This document shows positions 42,799 to 50,515 of a DNA stretch of 52,548 nt, in pieces (position 1 is the first letter of the stretch; each line of letters starts with the position of its first letter). The notes under the pieces were generated by a model. It had not been told where the DNA came from. It was given only the letters and a program-made list of their open reading frames with translations, and searched no databases. Both the position numbers and the translations under genes were made by a program. Origin of the DNA: Armatimonadota bacterium (lineage in GTDB: Bacteria; Armatimonadota; UBA5829); NCBI GenBank assembly GCA_026392045.1, contig JAPLCU010000006.1, positions 1 to 52,548 of the forward strand. Direction: 5' to 3'.

Positions 42799-43675
42799 AG
42801 TGCACCCATTTCCGATGTGATTTCATAATAATGCCGGTGAAGATCATAATAATCACGAATAGAATCCATGCCATCGCGCTCGCGTAGCCCATATCCAAAT
42901 ACCGCCAAGCTCGATTGAAGAGATATAGCGAATAAAACATGGTGCTGTCTTCGGGGCCGCCCTGGGTCATAACAAACGCCTGCGTGAATGTGCCGAACGC
43001 CCCGATGGTGCCCATTACTAAATTAAAGAAAATAATGGGGGTGAGCATCGGGATTGTAATGTGACGTGCCCGCTGCCAGGCGTTTGCGCCATCTATCATC
43101 GCGGCCTCATAGAGCTGGATCGGGATGTCTTTGAGACCAGCGAGGTAAATAATCATGCTTCCGCCGACTCCCCACAGCGACATGAATATAAGCGACCACA
43201 GCGCCCAGTTCTTATCTTGCAGCCAGTTCGGGCCCATTATACCGAATCTTAGCAAAATGCTGTTGACGAGTCCGGAATTAGGGTTGAGTATCCATACGAA
43301 AACAACCGATGTAGCAACCACAGGCACTATCGAAGGTATAAAAAATATGGTGCGATAGACGCTGATGCCTTTTAACTCCATATTCAAAAGCAGCGCAAGG
43401 GCAACACCCGCGATAATGCCTGATGGAATCGCAACGGCAGCATACTTGAATGTTACCAAGAGCGATTTCCAGAAAATAGGGTCGCCTGTCAGGAGTTCTT
43501 TGTAATTCGCTGCCCCCACCCATACTGGCGTGGAGATAATGTCATACCTGGTAAAAGAGAGAAATATCGAGGCGATGAAAGGCCCCGCCGTAAAAACAAG
43601 AAACCCAATCAGCCATGGGGCAATGAATGCGTATCCTGTAAGGTTTCTTATGGTTTTGGCAGAGCGTTTTTTCAA
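42788..43675 (-). CDS. Sugar ABC transporter permease, MalF type
   Basis: The 295-residue protein has six helices and the EAA loop IQLYEAAMIDGANAWQ, followed by RARHITIPMLTPIIFFNLVMG. It is the first gene of the operon. The start is TTG (LKKRSAK read as MKKRSAK) with an AAAGGA SD about 10 nt upstream. The gene overlaps the binding-protein gene by 11 bp. No ATPase follows, so a shared MsmX/MalK-type ATPase elsewhere must power the importer. Confidence 0.95.
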   Translation of the reverse strand: MKKRSAKTIRNLTGYAFIAPWLIGFLVFTAGPFIASIFLSFTRYDIISTPVWVGAANYKELLTGDPIFWKSLLVTFKYAAVAIPSGIIAGVALALLLNMELKGISVYRTIFFIPSIVPVVATSVVFVWILNPNSGLVNSILLRFGIMGPNWLQDKNWALWSLIFMSLWGVGGSMIIYLAGLKDIPIQLYEAAMIDGANAWQRARHITIPMLTPIIFFNLVMGTIGAFGTFTQAFVMTQGGPEDSTMFYSLYLFNRAWRYLDMGYASAMAWILFVIIMIFTGIIMKSHRKWVHYGN

Positions 43676-43926
43676 TGCCCGAGTATCCTTTTAGCAAGTT
43701 TTCCGTATTATCTACTTCTACACAGACCCCCGAACCCCCTTTTTTCGACTCCACCCCAATGCCTATTTGGCACGATTCGCGTTAAATGCGCACAATCGAG
43801 AAAGCCTGCAACATACATTGTGCCATCTAGCCACGATGAGTCGATAGTTTGTTCGCAATATTTAATGTCTTTTTGGGTAAAAGAGGTCTGTTAACCAATA
43901 TGCCTAGGTTCATAGGAGGCCAATCG
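43676..43926. promoter_or_regulatory. Divergent promoter region, ABC operon / DUF305-like gene
   Basis: About 250 bp separate the two divergent genes. I see only AT-rich stretches and the SD AGGAGG (near 43914) of the plus gene. No clear operator or riboswitch is recognised. Confidence 0.35.
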
Positions 43927-44760
43927 ATGAAAAGTGGAACGTTCATGATATGCGCATTGCTGGTTCTTGCGGGTGCGCTGTGCGGGAGCTGCTATGGCCA
44001 GTCGACTACGAATGCCAACGCAGCTCAGCCCAGCGCACCCGCAGCGGTAGCGGCAGGCCCCAGCATGAGCATGGAATCAATGTCCAATATGCCATTTTCC
44101 GGAGTGGCAGTGGACAGCAACAGCGTGTATGTAGTGCGCGGTAACAAGCTGTATAAGTATGCCAAGATCGATATTGAGGCGTGCGGCACAGCCATACCGC
44201 CATGCCAGCCAGCTGCGGCAGCGGGAGCGGGTTGCGGCCCATATCTTACCGTAAGCGCTCCAGCGCTCAGCGCTCGGGGAGCAGCCGCCCTAGCCTACTT
44301 GCAGGGTTTGACCTGCGCGGATTTGGATAAAGCCTATTTGGTGGCAATGATAAACAGCCAGTCGTCAGTGATCAGCATATCTCAGGTGGCTGCACAGTAT
44401 GGCAGTCGGACGAGTGTTCAGGATTTCGGGGTGAACGCCACAGCTAATGCCAAGAGCATCAACGATCAGTTCTCATCGTTGCTAAAGACCAAATTTTGCA
44501 CAGATATTGCAATATGTGCAGCGCCCCCGCCAATCAGTGGGTTCAATATTTGCAACCCAAATGTCAATCGCGGTAGGGACTTCGATATAACCTACATGAA
44601 TGCGGCCGTGCAGTACTACACCGACGAGATCGCATTATCTACGTATGAGATGCAGAATGGGTCCGATATCAACATTAAGAATGTGGCCTGCGAGATCATT
44701 AAATCAGATCAGGGCAAGATCAATCTACTTCGGCGTTGGCTGTGCGGCCAGCCCACATGA
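43927..44760 (+). CDS. Secreted helical protein, DUF305/DUF4142-like
   Basis: ATG 43927 (SD AGGAGG 7-8 nt upstream) gives a 277-residue protein with a signal peptide MKSGTFMICALLVLAGALC; an in-frame ATG at 43849 gives a longer version but no SD. A Pro/Ala/Ser-rich low-complexity linker follows. Two helical segments then resemble ferritin-like DUF4142/DUF305 halves: LDKAYLVAMINSQSSVISIS and TYMNAAVQYYTDEIAL ... IKSDQGKINLLRRWL. The histidines normally found at the start of DUF305 are not seen. Several cysteines are spaced in pairs through the centre. Function unknown. Confidence 0.6.
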   Translation: MKSGTFMICALLVLAGALCGSCYGQSTTNANAAQPSAPAAVAAGPSMSMESMSNMPFSGVAVDSNSVYVVRGNKLYKYAKIDIEACGTAIPPCQPAAAAGAGCGPYLTVSAPALSARGAAALAYLQGLTCADLDKAYLVAMINSQSSVISISQVAAQYGSRTSVQDFGVNATANAKSINDQFSSLLKTKFCTDIAICAAPPPISGFNICNPNVNRGRDFDITYMNAAVQYYTDEIALSTYEMQNGSDINIKNVACEIIKSDQGKINLLRRWLCGQPT

Positions 44761-44811
44761 TCTGACAATCAGGGGAAATAGAGTTATTGGGGATATCTTG
44801 GTTATCGACAG

Positions 44812-44844
44812 GCAATGGGCAGTCCATGAAGGATTGCCCATTGC
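44812..44844. terminator. 14-bp hairpin between convergent genes
   Basis: GCAATGGGCAGTCC pairs with GGATTGCCCATTGC (one G-T pair) around a 5-nt loop. It is followed on the plus strand by TTGTTATC. It lies between the DUF305-like gene and the convergent YjbH-like gene. Confidence 0.7.
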
Positions 44845-44878
44845 TTGTTATCTTGTGAATTGTCAGAATTATTCGGAA

Positions 44879-45565
44879 TTAGTAGGTCATGTTGTAGCTG
44901 GCGCCTACTCCAAAGCTGGCGCCGGTGCTGAACCTGTCGTTTTGCTTGTCGTTAAGATTAAATCCGCCCAAGTGAACGGTGAACTCTGGTGTGACTCGCC
45001 ATCGCATGCCCATATTAACCGCGATGGAATCCCATTCCGCTAATAGCTCGACTCGATTGCCAAAGTAGGTCGATCCACCTACAAACAGTCCACTTAGCCT
45101 GCCTCCGCCAAAACCTATGTGGACTCGCGGGTTAAGCGTCTCGCCTCTGTAAGCCCGGAGATTCGTACTAAATGTTTTGCTTGCTACGGCATATACGGTA
45201 GTCTCGATTTCATCGGTGAGGTCGGTGATTCCTGCCGCAATTGCCGGTTGGGCAGATGTTTCCGTCATGAATTTGTACTTCGCATTCAAGATCGTATGGG
45301 AATCTCTTTCGTCACTAAGTTGGAAACGGTCGATACCGACTTCAAACCCCTGTGCAATGCCATAGTTTAGTACATAGTCATTGATAGTTTGATTGGCTAC
45401 GTTTTCAAAAAAGACTCCTGCATTCCAGTCGCCCTTACCAAGCGCATCCGCGCTCGGAACAACCATAAGCCCAGTATAACCTCTGAAGCTTGGTATAGTA
45501 CAATTCCCTGGCAGACAAGCTGCCGCAATGATGATAAGACAAAAAGGTACACACAACCATCTCAT
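44879..45565 (-). CDS. Secreted YjbH-like beta-barrel protein, paralogue of 20198-20854
   Basis: The protein has 228 residues and a signal peptide. The mature part starts GYTGLMVVPSADALGKGDW, the YjbH/putative-barrel opening, followed by YGIAQGFEVGIDRFQL, LNAKYKFMTE, TTVYAVASKTF and a C-terminus ending in SYNMTY (aromatic end, as in outer-membrane barrels). The plan matches the protein at 20198 almost strand by strand. SD AGGAGG lies 8 nt before ATG. Confidence 0.7.
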   Translation of the reverse strand: MRWLCVPFCLIIIAAACLPGNCTIPSFRGYTGLMVVPSADALGKGDWNAGVFFENVANQTINDYVLNYGIAQGFEVGIDRFQLSDERDSHTILNAKYKFMTETSAQPAIAAGITDLTDEIETTVYAVASKTFSTNLRAYRGETLNPRVHIGFGGGRLSGLFVGGSTYFGNRVELLAEWDSIAVNMGMRWRVTPEFTVHLGGFNLNDKQNDRFSTGASFGVGASYNMTY

Positions 45566-45907
45566 TCGCAGATCCTCCTTACGATGTTTTGGAAAGACTG
45601 TGCCTGGTGGCGTTTTTCCCGCCTGATAGGTTCAGCAAGTCACCTACCTTATACCCAGTTTTTTGTAGTTTGGTGGGTTGGGGAATCTTTTTTTTCAAAC
45701 AATGCGAAACTAGAATTTTGCTATCGCGTTTCGTGGTAAATGCGCAGGCGAATGCGGGACACGTATTGAGTATACCCAGGGAGTCTAAACGCAGAAGCAG
45801 AGCACGAGTGATTGGCCTAACTCGTGCTCTGTTTCCAATTACTTAGACTATTGCTCGCCGGGTATTGTTAACGCTAAAATGTCAGCAGCGCCGCAGTTTT
45901 TTCGGCA
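45566..45907. other. Intergenic region with one hairpin
   Basis: No convincing gene is seen. A perfect 11-bp stem hairpin, AGAGCACGAGT / ACTCGTGCTCT (45799-45830), with GTTTCC after it, has no obvious gene upstream on the plus strand, so it may end a small unannotated transcript. Confidence 0.4.
45799..45830 (+). terminator. Orphan terminator-like hairpin
   Basis: A perfect 11-bp stem with a 10-nt loop is followed by GTTTCC. No plus-strand gene precedes it, so either a short non-coding RNA starts between about 45600 and 45790, or it serves the minus-strand side. Confidence 0.5.
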
Positions 45908-45937
45908 TTGACAATGCTGCCCGGAATGTGGCATAGT
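45908..45937 (+). promoter_or_regulatory. Candidate sigma-70 promoter of the cyclophilin gene
   Basis: TTGACA (45908-45913) and CATAGT (45932-45937) are 18 bp apart, about 40 bp upstream of the ATG at 45977. The -35 box is perfect and the -10 box is weak. Confidence 0.4.
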
Positions 45938-45976
45938 TTGAAGTAGTAAAATCTAATCTAAATCGAGGTGTGACGT

Positions 45977-46543
45977 ATGAAGTATATTACAATCTTAATG
46001 CTTTCGTTGGTTCTGGCAGGCGCGGCGCTTGCGCAGGTAAGTAAACCGGAGACCGGTCGGATTGCGGTTATCGAGACCAGCAAGGGCACGATCAAGTTTG
46101 CCCTTTATGAGAAAGATGCTCCTATCACCACAGCCAATTTCATCGAGCTCGCAAACAAGAAGTTTTATGACGGCCTGAAGTTTCACCGCGTTGTTCCGGG
46201 TTTTGTGATTCAAGGCGGCGATCCGAACGGCAACGGCTCGGGCGGGTCAGGCAAGACCATCAAATTGGAAACATCGCCCAAGCTCAAACACGACGCGGCA
46301 GGTGTCGTGGCGATGGCTCGGTCTAGTAATCCTGATAGCGCCTCTTCGCAGTTTTATATCACGCTGGATGCCACCCCGAACCTGGACGGCGGCTATGCTG
46401 TTTTTGGCCGTGTGACAGTGGGCCTGGACGTGGTCAAGAAAATTCAGCAGGGCGACACCATAAAGACGATTCGCATAATCCCCAAGCCCGAGCCTAAGGA
46501 AAATACGGACAAAACAGAGGATAAGAAGCCTGCCGAGAAGTAG
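45977..46543 (+). CDS. Periplasmic cyclophilin-type peptidyl-prolyl isomerase
   Basis: The 188-residue protein has a signal peptide ([11 protein letters not shown]) and the cyclophilin core: [52 protein letters not shown] and GGYAVFGRV. The active-site Arg is in FHRVV, and the substrate-binding QFYI is intact. It isomerises Xaa-Pro bonds during folding of exported proteins. A GAGGTG SD precedes the ATG. The charged Lys/Glu-rich tail has no known role. Confidence 0.95.
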   Translation: MKYITILMLSLVLAGAALAQVSKPETGRIAVIETSKGTIKFALYEKDAPITTANFIELANKKFYDGLKFHRVVPGFVIQGGDPNGNGSGGSGKTIKLETSPKLKHDAAGVVAMARSSNPDSASSQFYITLDATPNLDGGYAVFGRVTVGLDVVKKIQQGDTIKTIRIIPKPEPKENTDKTEDKKPAEK

Positions 46544-46591
46544 TAACAGTTCACTGTTTGTGAGGATGCTGTCATCCTGAACTCGATTCAG

Positions 46592-46879
46592 TACCGTCCC
46601 ATAGCATTCGATGTAATAGTTTTGAGTTTTGAGTTCTGAGTTCTGAGTTTTTGATTTGTCTTCGCACGAGTCATTCAGTCCAACTCGCCATCCTGAGTCA
46701 TTCAGTCCAACTCGCCATCCTGAGGCTCTCGAAGGATGAGCAGCATGATAAGCTTTCAAATCTAGCATTTCCTTATGACACCTGGCAGCAAAAACCAACA
46801 ATGGGGTCAGCGGAAACCATAAGGTTATGAGCGTAAACCATAGGCAATAATGACCTGTTTCAATAATTATGGGACGGTA
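46592..46879. mobile_element. R2 non-autonomous insertion element (288 bp)
   Basis: The 11-bp ends TACCGTCCCAT (46592-46602) and ATGGGACGGTA (46869-46879) are perfect inverted repeats. On both sides lies CTGAACTCGATTCAG (46577-46591 and 46880-46894), a 15-bp target duplication from the R1 hairpin. It encodes no transposase. Inside are heptamer repeats (TTYTGAG, near 46617-46650) and a 27-bp tandem duplication. Its right end matches the element entering the window at 52456. Confidence 0.8.
46668..46721. repeat. 27-bp tandem duplication inside R2
   Basis: The unit at 46668-46694 is repeated without change at 46695-46721 (core CATTCAGTCCAACTCGCC). Confidence 0.9.
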
Positions 46880-46973
46880 CTGAACTCGATTCAGGATATG
46901 TTACGCTTAAGGCTTAGATTCCGAATCAAGTTCGGAATGACAAAACATCAAGAGTGAGCTGTTACCTTGTCCC

Positions 46974-48968
46974 TCACTTTTTAGATGTGAAAATCCGCGC
47001 GAGCACAACGCCGTGACGCGGGATGGTCGCGGAGAACTCGCCGTCTACCACGCCGAGGTCTTTCTGACGCCAAAGGTCTCTGACTCTCTTGGAGCCGGAG
47101 AGGCCGAGGTCGGACCATTTGACGGTGACCTTAGCCGGGAAGAATGTCGTGTTGAAGAGGCCGACCACCTTCGACCCGTCCTCCATGTCTTTCGCCCAAA
47201 CCTCCAGGCCATTTGCGTACGATATTCTGCTTGCCGCGCAGCCGAGCGGGTCCTGGTCGACTTCGAGGACTTCATCATTGGTCAGCAGGCTAACGGTGAA
47301 ATCATCGGCCTGGCTGAGGTCGCAGCCAAGCAGCAGTGGAGCCGATTGCAGGCACCAGAGGCTGATGTGCGTATACTGTTCGTTAGGTGTCAGGTGAGTT
47401 GGCCTGGGTTTACCCCATCCCACGTAACCGACAACCAGCATGTCGGGGTCATTCCAGTGCCCCGGCCCCGCGAATTTCTTCCACGGGTCCTGGCTGAAGC
47501 CTATGCGAGACATGCTCCACCAACGGTCTGTGATGTCTCCGGTAGTCCGCCAAAACTGGGAAAGCTGCGCCCACTTGTCGGCCTGGTTGATGTCCGCGCT
47601 GTTGGAGAGCGTGAAAAGGATGTCGCGCCCGCAGTTGCGCAGCGCATCCGACATTCGCTTGGTGTTTTCAACGTCGATGGGGCGCCAGTCGTATTTCATG
47701 CTATCAAAGCCCCACTCGGCCCACTGTTTCGCATCCTGAACCTCGAAGGTATATTTGCCGACAACATCCCCCTGTTTATCAAGCGTGCCTTTCTCGTCGT
47801 TACCCGAACCACCGGTGAAGCCGCCATAGGAAATCTTCCAGGGCGTTGAGTAAATACCGATTTTGAGGCCGAGGCCGTGGACGTAGTCGCAGAGGCCTTT
47901 CATGTCCGGGAACCTCTCGTTTGGCAGCAGACCGAAGCCGGGCGCTTTGCGAGCCTCGCCCGCGCGGCCCGCCTCAACGCGCGCCTGCCAGCCGTCATCG
48001 ATGTTCATATAGGTCCATCCGTGGTTGATAAGGTCGGTCTTAACAAACGCATCGGCAATTGCTCTCATACGCTCATCGGTGATAACACAGCCCCAACAGT
48101 TATAACTAGCCCATCCCATGGGCGGGGTCAATGCCAGCTTCTCACCGACCACGATTTTGAACGGCCTTGTAGCCTGCCCCTTGGCGTTCTTTGCGGTCAA
48201 AGTCACCTTATACTCGCCGACCTTGCTGATCGAACCCGTAATGACGCCGGTCTTGGGATCGACTTTGAGACCCTTAGGCAGCCCTTTGGCGGCAAAGGTT
48301 ATCGGGGCTATCCCAGTTGCAGGGATTTTGAAAAAGAACGGGTTGCCGGGCCTCACGCCGAATACCCTGGCGCCGTTGATTTTGGGGCTGGGGCCAGGCT
48401 TGGGAGTGAGAATCTCGGCGGGCTCGGGGGTTGCCGTGGTGACAAGTTCGCCGGATGTGTTGCTATCGAGCAAAATGCGCGCATCCGCCCAGTCGCCATT
48501 AACGATACCTTTGTTATCAGCGTTCTTTACTATCAACAGCAGACGCTTCTTGCCTGCCAGGGGCACGTCAACGGGTTTGGCTGCATCGCCGAAATTTATT
48601 CTGCCGCTGGAGAACAGCAGCTCAGTATCGCCATACACCAAGAACTCGACCGAGCCCCTGAAGTCGGGCTCGTCATTGATGCCTACCGACGCCAGAAACC
48701 TCTGCACGCCGGGTTTGAGCTCAAGTTCGAATGTGCCATCGACACCATCTCCAGATACAGTCTGAAAGCCCCGTTCATATATCTTGCCGGCGATGGACAA
48801 GGGCTGACTACGGTAGTTCTTGTCTTTTTGAATATAGAAGCCCCAAGTCTGCTCCACCTTGGTGAGGTCCAAATCCGAAAGCCAGCAGACGCGCTCATTT
48901 TCGGCCTGCAAAGGTCCGGCCAGGAGAATCCCCAGCAATGCTGCAAGTGTCAGTGTTAAGTGTTTCAT
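46974..48968 (-). CDS. GH27 alpha-galactosidase with N-terminal NPCBM and Ig-like domains
   Basis: The 664-residue protein has a signal peptide (1-22), an NPCBM domain (about 25-170: VCWLSDLDLTKVEQTWG, YERGFQT), a putative Ig/CADG domain (about 200-275: GLPKGLKVDPKTGVITGS), and a GH27 barrel (about 280-575: TPPMGWASYNCWG, MNIDDGWQ). The nucleophile is D427 in MKYDW and the acid/base is D478 in RTTGDI. A C-terminal beta domain ends the protein. It removes terminal alpha-galactose from plant-type glycans outside the cytoplasm. SD GGAG lies 7 nt before ATG. It is followed by the GH32 and sialate-esterase-like genes on the same strand. Confidence 0.95.
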   Translation of the reverse strand: MKHLTLTLAALLGILLAGPLQAENERVCWLSDLDLTKVEQTWGFYIQKDKNYRSQPLSIAGKIYERGFQTVSGDGVDGTFELELKPGVQRFLASVGINDEPDFRGSVEFLVYGDTELLFSSGRINFGDAAKPVDVPLAGKKRLLLIVKNADNKGIVNGDWADARILLDSNTSGELVTTATPEPAEILTPKPGPSPKINGARVFGVRPGNPFFFKIPATGIAPITFAAKGLPKGLKVDPKTGVITGSISKVGEYKVTLTAKNAKGQATRPFKIVVGEKLALTPPMGWASYNCWGCVITDERMRAIADAFVKTDLINHGWTYMNIDDGWQARVEAGRAGEARKAPGFGLLPNERFPDMKGLCDYVHGLGLKIGIYSTPWKISYGGFTGGSGNDEKGTLDKQGDVVGKYTFEVQDAKQWAEWGFDSMKYDWRPIDVENTKRMSDALRNCGRDILFTLSNSADINQADKWAQLSQFWRTTGDITDRWWSMSRIGFSQDPWKKFAGPGHWNDPDMLVVGYVGWGKPRPTHLTPNEQYTHISLWCLQSAPLLLGCDLSQADDFTVSLLTNDEVLEVDQDPLGCAASRISYANGLEVWAKDMEDGSKVVGLFNTTFFPAKVTVKWSDLGLSGSKRVRDLWRQKDLGVVDGEFSATIPRHGVVLARIFTSKK

Positions 48969-49053
48969 TTTTATTCTCCAGGTATTGAATAATCTTACGT
49001 CTTACCATTTATCGACTGATTCCTTGTATGATTTCTGTGATCCACACGCCCTC

Positions 49054-50457
49054 CTATTGACTGGTCTTAACCAGCATTTTGAGGATTCCCACACTGCCGC
49101 CCTCAGCGCCGACCTCAAGTTGCTTTTCCATGGCGGTCTCGACCGTGCAGGTTTGTGCGAACTGATCGTTGATAAAACATTCGATCAGTTTCCCTTCGGT
49201 GAACACCTGAATCTTCACAGGTTTCGAGGTATCCACCGGACAGGGACGAGTTCGATTGAAATTCGGACCTGTAAGCGATAATTGTCCGTTTTCGGGTGTA
49301 ATGCACAGGTTGTAATGCCCGCCAATGGTAATCGTGAACCGGCTCTTGGGAGTCATGGTGACAAGGCAGTCCAACATGTAATGTTCGGGCACACTTAATA
49401 CAGCTTTCGCCTGCTCCTGCCCATCGCTGGAGCGCAAGACAGGGCCATCATATTGCCATTGAGCGCCAGATTGGGTGAACTCCGGTTTCTTGGACAGATC
49501 AAGGGCGATGTGCTTGAATACCTTGACAACCTCCGCGACCGGTTTCATATAGAGGAGCCCGTTCGGACCTGCATAGACTTCACGCGGCGATGGCATCGGC
49601 CCTCCGGCCCAGCCTGCGAACAAAACGTGCCGCTTCCCGTCCCACACCCGTTTGCCCGCATTCAGGAAAGGCAAATCCAGTTCTCTCGTCAGTTCCGGGT
49701 ATTTGTAGGGGCCTTCAAGTTTGTCCGAATAGCAGTATCTACGGCAGGAATGGATGTAGTGTGTATCGCCGGATTTGAAATAGTCAGGGCACTCATCGCC
49801 CGGCACCCCCTCCATAGGGTTCTGCTGCTGCCAGTTGACCAAATCTTTGGATGTCATAAGGCCAAACCGCTGGCCATCCTTGCCAGGAACATTGCCGTTG
49901 AACTGCATCCAATATTCCTTTGCCTTGCTATTCCAAAAAATCTGGGGGTCGCGGAAATCACGATCATGGTGGTTGGCATAATGGATACCATCAGGCGCTA
50001 TCATGTGCTCGGGATGTTTCGTCCAAATGATCAGGTCTTTGCTTGTGGCGTGCGAAATATACTCGCGTCCGGCCGGATTGTCCGGATTCCAGCTTGTATA
50101 CCACGCATGGAACACGCCGTCCTTTTCCACGACGCAGCCGGTGAACATGCATCCTCCCTCCGGCCCGGTTGGATCGTTCTTGTCTGGAGTCAAAGCCGGC
50201 GGCAGTTCCTTCCAGTTCACAAGGTCCTTTGACACGGTATGCTCCCAGTTGACGTCATTGTTGCCTGTTGGGTTGGTCAGATAATAAACATGATACTCAC
50301 CCTTCCAATAAAAAGGCATTACATCACCAACTGCGCGCTTGGCCGGCATGAAATGAATAGGCGAGCGATATTCCGGCATGTTGTCTGCTCCTGCCGCTGC
50401 GCCGCACGCAACGAGCGCTGCGAAACCGATAATCAAACTTGTTGCCATTGTCTCCAC
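49054..50457 (-). CDS. GH32-like secreted beta-fructosidase with altered first motif
   Basis: The 467-residue protein has a signal peptide (IIGFAALVACGAAAGA) and a five-bladed propeller. The transition-state motif RDP is present (HDRDFRDPQIFW), and E-C in GDECPDYF supplies the acid/base. The usual W-x-N-D-P-x-G nucleophile motif reads AVGDVMPFYWKG, keeping the Asp but losing the Asn-Asp-Pro-Asn frame. The C-terminal beta-sandwich is GH32-like (SRFTITIGG, ECFINDQFA). The start is GTG 50457 with AAGGAG 7 nt upstream; ATG 50448 would put the SD too near. It may act on another sugar than fructans. Confidence 0.8.
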   Translation of the reverse strand: METMATSLIIGFAALVACGAAAGADNMPEYRSPIHFMPAKRAVGDVMPFYWKGEYHVYYLTNPTGNNDVNWEHTVSKDLVNWKELPPALTPDKNDPTGPEGGCMFTGCVVEKDGVFHAWYTSWNPDNPAGREYISHATSKDLIIWTKHPEHMIAPDGIHYANHHDRDFRDPQIFWNSKAKEYWMQFNGNVPGKDGQRFGLMTSKDLVNWQQQNPMEGVPGDECPDYFKSGDTHYIHSCRRYCYSDKLEGPYKYPELTRELDLPFLNAGKRVWDGKRHVLFAGWAGGPMPSPREVYAGPNGLLYMKPVAEVVKVFKHIALDLSKKPEFTQSGAQWQYDGPVLRSSDGQEQAKAVLSVPEHYMLDCLVTMTPKSRFTITIGGHYNLCITPENGQLSLTGPNFNRTRPCPVDTSKPVKIQVFTEGKLIECFINDQFAQTCTVETAMEKQLEVGAEGGSVGILKMLVKTSQ

Positions 50458-50515
50458 GTTTCATCTCCTTGAAAATAACAAACATTCAGGTATTTGGGTT
50501 ATGGTTTTGCGTGAT

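Larger units (their letters stand above)
46546..46962. repeat. R1 repeat copy 4, split by the R2 element
   Basis: The ends (AACAGTTCACTGTT near 46545 and AAGAGTGAGCTGTT to 46963) are inverted repeats that differ from the other copies but still match each other. If the insert and one duplicated 15-mer are removed, about 114 bp remain, against 116 in the intact copies. It starts 2 bp after the cyclophilin stop. Confidence 0.7.

Noticed and set aside
46668-46721. Two direct repeats as a CRISPR start
   Set aside because: The units are adjacent with no spacers, there are only two of them, and no cas gene is present.
46247-46801. A 184-residue minus-strand frame over the R2 element
   Set aside because: It runs across the 27-bp tandem repeat and the antisense of the cyclophilin gene. 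Its repeated peptide (SGWRVGLND) is only the translation of the DNA repeat.
47877-48959. A 360-residue open frame on the plus strand
   Set aside because: It lies antisense to the well-supported GH27 gene. It has no SD, no family motif and no signal peptide, and such long antisense frames are expected in codon-biased genes.
49453-50232. A 259-residue plus-strand frame
   Set aside because: It is antisense to the GH32-like gene, whose catalytic motifs are clear.
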